Origin: Proteobacteria bacterium UBA6920
GTDB lineage: Bacteria; Pseudomonadota; Gammaproteobacteria; SG8-11
Length of the DNA stretch: 17,782 nt
Assembly (NCBI GenBank): GCA_002448875.1
Contig: DKAS01000027.1
Coordinates: forward strand, 1 to 17,782
Direction of reading: 5' to 3'
The notes beneath the pieces are model-generated. The model ran no database searches. It was not told the DNA's origin and saw only the letters and a list, made by a program, of their open reading frames with translations. This document shows positions 14,212 to 17,782 of the stretch, one piece after another. How positions within the stretch are numbered: position 1 is the first letter of the stretch; the number at the start of each line of letters is the position of its first letter. Position numbers and translations under genes: made by a program.

Positions 14212-15455
14212 TCATTTCGGCAGGCCGGCGGCGTTGAGGTCCTGCGACAAGCGTGTAATGGGCTCGGTGGTGACATAAGGCTGGGTTTGTAGCCAATAAG
14301 AAAGCGAAAACTCCGGATCCAGCAGCAGTACTTTTTCCTTTTCCCAGCCGGCGTCGGTTTCCCATTTTCGCCGGTAGTCATCGACGTAGGTCTGGGCAAT
14401 GGCGCTGTAGGCGCTGGCGAATTTCGGATCGATGGCAATGGCCTTGCGATACATTTCCCGCGCCAGATGATTTCCTTCCTTGGTTATGGATGTGTACAGT
14501 GCATTGCCTTGCATGAAATAGTCGTAGGCCTGCTTGTTGGCGGTATAGCGTTTGCTCCTCAGCTCCTGGTCTTCCTCGCTTAGCTTGACAACCAGAGTCC
14601 TGACGACGTTGCCGCTGATGGCGTCCTGCACCAGGAACAGATCATCAAGCTCCCGGTCAAAGCGCTCGGCCCAGAGCTGCGTTCCTTTCAGTGCGTTAAA
14701 CAGTTGAACATTGACATGCAGCTTGCCTGCGTTTCTGGCAACGCTGCCGGTAAGGATGTATTGCACCTTGAGCGCCGCGGCGATTTCCTCGATATTGTCG
14801 CTGGCGCTGTCGAAACCCAGAACGGAATTACGCGCGGTTACCTGCGGGTTGGACAAGCGGGAAAGGTCGGTAAGTATACATTCGGTCATGCCGGCGGCGA
14901 AATAGTCCTGGCCGACATCGCCGCTGATATTGGTAAAGGGGATGACAGCGAGAGCTGGCAGGTGTGCCGGCGCCTGCGCGGAATCATCGTCGGCGATTTT
15001 GCCCTGGCCGGCGAGATAGATGGCCAGCCCGCCGAGCAGCAACAATGCGGTGACACCGGTAGCGACCACGCTAAAATTTCGCTTGCGTCGGACCTCCGTG
15101 GCGGCAATGAGGGCGGCAGTCCCGTGGCCGGTGCTGACAACTTGCCCGTACACCGGTGAAATCAGGCGATAACCGCGCTTGGCCAGGGTTTCTATGAACT
15201 TGGGATGACGGGAATCATCTTCCAGCGCCGCGCGTATCTTGTTTATGGTTACCGTCAGGGCTTCGTAAGTGACAACGGTATCTCGCCAGACTGCTTGTTC
15301 CAGTTCCTGACGTGACACCATTTCACCGGCATGCTGGACCAGGTAGACCAGTACGGCCATGGCTTTTGGCTCCAGTCTGCTTTTCTTGGCATTACCGGAA
15401 ATACTGCCGGTGCTCGGGTCAACAGTCCAGGTGCCTATTTTAAAATAGATTGCAT
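14212..15455 (-). CDS. CadC-like membrane winged-helix regulator, frame broken near codon 5
   Basis: The protein joins an N-terminal OmpR-type winged-helix DNA-binding domain (about residues 5-100, with RLEPKAMAVLVYLVQHAGE and KRGYRLISPV) to one membrane helix (about 127-150) and a periplasmic part with a TolB-like domain (LAVIPFTNISGD, YILTGSVAR) and a short TPR-like end, ending in the usual AGLPK. The open frame begins at an ATG at 15360, which would cut off the first beta strands. The missing piece (FKIGTWTVDPSTGSISG) lies upstream in the same frame but has no start codon. The ATG at 15455, with AGGA 7 bases before it, reads MQSILK and hits TAG; a -1 shift on T TTA AAA (15438-15444) joins it to the frame, giving about 414 residues. 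Confidence 0.82.
15438..15444 (-). other. Candidate -1 slippery heptamer T TTA AAA
   Basis: Read on the minus strand in the frame of the ATG at 15455, the codons are ATT TTA AAA TAG. T TTA AAA has the canonical X XXY YYZ form and is followed directly by the stop. Slipping back one base gives AAA ATA GGC ACC TGG and enters the frame of the winged-helix regulator at the residues expected for its first beta strand. A one-base loss in the T-run (real or from sequencing) would leave the same picture. Confidence 0.4.
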
Positions 15456-16020
15456 GCCAGAATCCTGATCCGGACGCCGTGGAGGTTTGTGGTGTTGATT
15501 CATGCCCGGGAGCGACCTGCGGTGCATAATTGAATATGGGTATTTAGATTCAATATATCTGCTTATCCCATATTACTACATGGATATCGGATGGTCGGAT
15601 GCAATTCTTTATGACGGGGTCCGGTGCAAGGCCGAGTTGTCGTTTAGCCGGATGACCGCAGGGCTAAAGAAGAGGCTTATGCCAAAGATCTGTACTTTCC
15701 TTCTCAGGAATCCGGCGGTGATGTTACCGCGCCCGGGCCTCCATTCAGACCTGCCGGTGCGCCGACCGGCGGTTAAATATATCTAAGATAACTACACGGG
15801 AATAGGCGGTACCGCAGCGTACGCAAACCGAGCCTGGACGATGCCAGCCAGGTTTTTGTTATAAGGATGCCGCGTCAAATCACCCGCGCCAGCGAAATCT
15901 AAAGTTAATAGTTTCTTTAAAGGTAGTTAATAAGTCCCGGGGCTCGTTGCGCTAGCGTGTAACTATCGCTGCGCCCGGTCGGGAGCGAAAGACAAAAGAA
16001 ATTTGTTTGCAGAGGTTGCG
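15456..16020. other. Divergent intergenic region between the regulator and the YeeE/YedE gene
   Basis: No convincing gene is seen here. A 94-codon plus-strand frame (15502-15786) has an odd composition and no recognisable domain. The region is locally AT-rich (15525-15610) and contains a spaced inverted repeat AATATGGG (15533-15540) / CCCATATT (15567-15574), a stem GCCGGT/ACCGGC (15753-15770), a terminator-like hairpin at 15831-15860, and AGTTAATA at 15903-15910 and again at 15925-15932, 22 bases apart. Confidence 0.5.
15831..15860 (+). terminator. Possible intrinsic terminator
   Basis: CCTGG (15833-15837) pairs with CCAGG (15848-15852), extendable with one wobble and one A-T pair, and is followed by TTTTTGTT. 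It faces right, yet no confident plus-strand gene ends before it, so it may close an unannotated transcript or be chance. Confidence 0.35.
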
Positions 16021-17118
16021 ATGGAAAGTCTGAGTATTTTACTGGTCGGAGGCGTCGTGTTGGGCGTCGTTTTCGGATACGTACTGCAGCGCACTCGATT
16101 CTGCATGGCGGGTGCCGTCAGTAATGCCGTTTTATTCAGTGATTTCAGCATGTTGAAAACCTACATTGTGGCCGTCGCTACGGCCGCCTTTGGCACCCAA
16201 CTGCTGGAAATCGGTGGTTGGATAAGCCTGGGTAATTCACCCTATCTCCACACTCAGGTGGCCTGGCTGGCGGCAATGGTCGGCGGCCTGATCTTTGGAT
16301 TCGGTACCATGCTTGCCGGGGGCTGTGCCGGCAGGCTGGTAATGCGTACGGCCGAGGGTGATCTGGGGTCGCTGCTGGTGGTGGCGGTTATCGGCTTGAC
16401 CGGCGCGTCGGCGCTGTTTGGCTGGTTACAGCCAATTTATCTCGCTATCCTGGACTCGGCCACGCTGTCGCTGGCCAGTGAATCATCCTCATTGAGCGAT
16501 GTGCTGGGCGTCGCCCGCTGGCTGCCGCTGGTCGCGGCGCCTGTGCTCGGTGCTGTGCTGCTGCTTTTTACGCCCCGCGGAACGCAGCGCAAGGTCATAG
16601 CCTGGACCGGGCTGGCGCTGGGCGGTCTAGTCGTCGCTGGCTGGTTCGTGTCGGGATACCTGTCCCAGGACTTCGCCAGCAGCCACCAGACGACATCGGT
16701 AACCTATGCCGGCCCCATCGTCAGCAGTTTCATGGTGTTGACGTCCGGTAGCGTGCTGTCCGACACGGCATGTTTCGGCCTAGCCATTCTGGCGGGTACG
16801 GTGATCGGCTCCGCGATCAGCGCCTTTGCATCAGGACGCATTCGCTGGACCCTCCCGTCGCGGTCGCGTATTCCGAGTCTTATCGCCGGTGGCGTGCTCA
16901 TGGGCTTGGGTGCCATGCTGGCCGGCGGTTGCAACATCGGGCAGGGGCTGACCGGCATGTCTACCCTGTCGATAAAGTCGCTGCTTGCCGTGTCAGGATT
17001 TTTCGTCGGCATGCGATTGGGATTGTATTGGCTGTCCCTGGAAACAGGCGGCAAATCGGCGAGCAATTGTCAGGAGCATAAGCCAGGCGGGAGAATTCCT
17101 CTGGGATTGCACCGCTAA
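16021..17118 (+). CDS. YeeE/YedE family membrane transporter of sulfur compounds
   Basis: A 365-residue polytopic inner-membrane protein made of two similar halves. Each half has the family's glycine-rich cysteine motif: C28 in RFCMAGA and C102 in LAGGCAGRL in the first, C251 in TACFG and C304 in LAGGCNIGQGLTG in the second. In the characterised member (TsuA/YeeE) such cysteines pass thiosulfate through the membrane; other members are linked to selenium or sulfite. The frame also opens at a TTG at 16003, but AGAGG stands 5 bases before the ATG at 16021. No TusA-like partner gene follows within the window. The exact substrate is not shown by the sequence. Confidence 0.9.
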   Translation: MESLSILLVGGVVLGVVFGYVLQRTRFCMAGAVSNAVLFSDFSMLKTYIVAVATAAFGTQLLEIGGWISLGNSPYLHTQVAWLAAMVGGLIFGFGTMLAGGCAGRLVMRTAEGDLGSLLVVAVIGLTGASALFGWLQPIYLAILDSATLSLASESSSLSDVLGVARWLPLVAAPVLGAVLLLFTPRGTQRKVIAWTGLALGGLVVAGWFVSGYLSQDFASSHQTTSVTYAGPIVSSFMVLTSGSVLSDTACFGLAILAGTVIGSAISAFASGRIRWTLPSRSRIPSLIAGGVLMGLGAMLAGGCNIGQGLTGMSTLSIKSLLAVSGFFVGMRLGLYWLSLETGGKSASNCQEHKPGGRIPLGLHR

Positions 17119-17153
17119 GAGAGCGCGGAACGGGCGGATGAACTACTGCCGAT

Positions 17154-17782
17154 TCATGCATCATCGCGCAAAGTAAAATAAAAGCACGCGCCCTGACCGA
17201 CGCTTGCCTCCGCCCAGATCTTGCCGCCATGCCGGCGTATGATGCGCCGTACCGTGGCCAGGCCGATGCCGGTGCCGGGAAATTCCGCGCCGTGTAGGCG
17301 TTGAAACGGGCTGAACAGTTTGCCGGCAAAACGCATATCGAAACCGGCACCGTTGTCGCGGACGTAATAGACGTTTTGTCCCTGCTCCCGGCGCATGCCG
17401 AACTCGATCGTCGGTTGGGCAGTCATGCCGGTATATTTCCAGGCGTTTTCCAGCAGGTTGGTCAGCACGATCAACAACAGCTGCGCGTCGCCGATCGCCG
17501 TCAGTCCTGCGGTTACCGTCGTCTTCACCAGGCGTTGTTCGTCTGTAAGCGTAAGCTGCCGCAGAATGCCTTCGGCCAGCTCGCTCATGTCCACTTGGTC
17601 GTCGTGTAGATCGGCGCGACTGACGCGCGACAGCTGCAGTAAGTCGTCAATCAACGCACCCATGCGTTGCGCGGCGCCGCGGATGCGCTGCAGGTAGTCC
17701 TGGCCGGCAGCATCCAGCATTTCGCCATTGTCTTCCAGCAACGCCTGGGAGAAGCCATCGATGGCCCGCAGCGGCGCGCGCA
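17154..17782 (-). CDS. Sensor histidine kinase, C-terminal part (gene runs off the window)
   Basis: The visible 209 or so residues cover the end of the HisKA domain and a whole HATPase domain. The frame is open to the window edge, where it reads RAPLRAIDGFSQALLEDNGE; in phytochrome-type kinases this follows the SHDL motif, so the phospho-acceptor histidine should lie just beyond position 17782. The N box (LTNLLENAWKYTG), G1 box (VRDNGAGFDM), F box (LFSPFQRLH) and G2 box (GTGIGLATVRRII) are intact. It is convergent with the YeeE/YedE gene, 35 bases apart. The sensor part cannot be seen. Confidence 0.92.
   Translation of the reverse strand, partial: RAPLRAIDGFSQALLEDNGEMLDAAGQDYLQRIRGAAQRMGALIDDLLQLSRVSRADLHDDQVDMSELAEGILRQLTLTDEQRLVKTTVTAGLTAIGDAQLLLIVLTNLLENAWKYTGMTAQPTIEFGMRREQGQNVYYVRDNGAGFDMRFAGKLFSPFQRLHGAEFPGTGIGLATVRRIIRRHGGKIWAEASVGQGACFYFTLRDDA

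Noticed and set aside
15502..15786. Plus-strand frame of 94 codons in the divergent region
   Set aside because: No ribosome binding site or domain, an unusual Y/I-rich then P/R-rich composition, and it spans the AT-rich inverted repeat. A terminator-like hairpin follows at 15831, so it is not fully excluded.

Overview
The window reads as a chromosomal segment of a GC-rich proteobacterium, most likely a gammaproteobacterium. The signs are a 293-residue HtpX behind a sigma32-type promoter, a CbiE-CbiT (CobL) fusion, a soluble diheme peroxidase operon and a YeeE/YedE sulfur-compound transporter. A respiratory, possibly sulfur-metabolising lifestyle is an inference from gene content only. No rRNA, tRNA, CRISPR array, phage or transposase gene was seen.

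Layout. 1-507: repeat-rich intergenic DNA ending in a heat-shock-type promoter. 508-1389 (+): htpX. 1449-4123 (-): cobD/cbiB, a small 2Fe-2S ferredoxin and a long CobJ, all behind a cobalamin riboswitch (about 4231-4440) and a TTGACA/TATGGT promoter. 4602-5570 (+): a second M48 (HtpX-like) membrane protease. 5778-7118 (+): a soluble GAF histidine kinase. 7115-8268 (-): CbiG split into two overlapping genes. 8401-9009 (-): an unrecognised protein. 9137-11201 (-): cobI and cobL, overlapping, behind their own promoter. 11381-11794 (-): a small exported protein. 12154-14201 (+): a diheme peroxidase, a cupredoxin and a diheme c-type cytochrome in one operon. 14212-15455 (-): a CadC-like membrane winged-helix regulator whose fifth codon region carries an apparent frame break on a T TTA AAA sequence. 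16021-17118 (+): a YeeE/YedE family transporter. 17154-17782 (-): the C-terminal part of a phytochrome-type histidine kinase cut by the window edge.

How the genes work together. The minus-strand cob genes cover corrin-ring steps (CobI, CobJ, CbiG, CobE, CobL) and late assembly (CobD/CbiB). They form at least two transcription units interrupted by two plus-strand genes. Only the cobJ unit has a visible B12 riboswitch. The peroxidase operon encodes three exported redox proteins that could pass electrons to a periplasmic heme enzyme.

Most notable observations: the T TTA AAA frame break at the start of the CadC-like regulator; the CobJ C-terminal extension that looks like a ChuX/HutX heme-utilisation domain; a close sigma32 promoter for htpX; a sigma28-like element upstream of the peroxidase operon; and a 22-bp-spaced direct repeat upstream of the GAF kinase.
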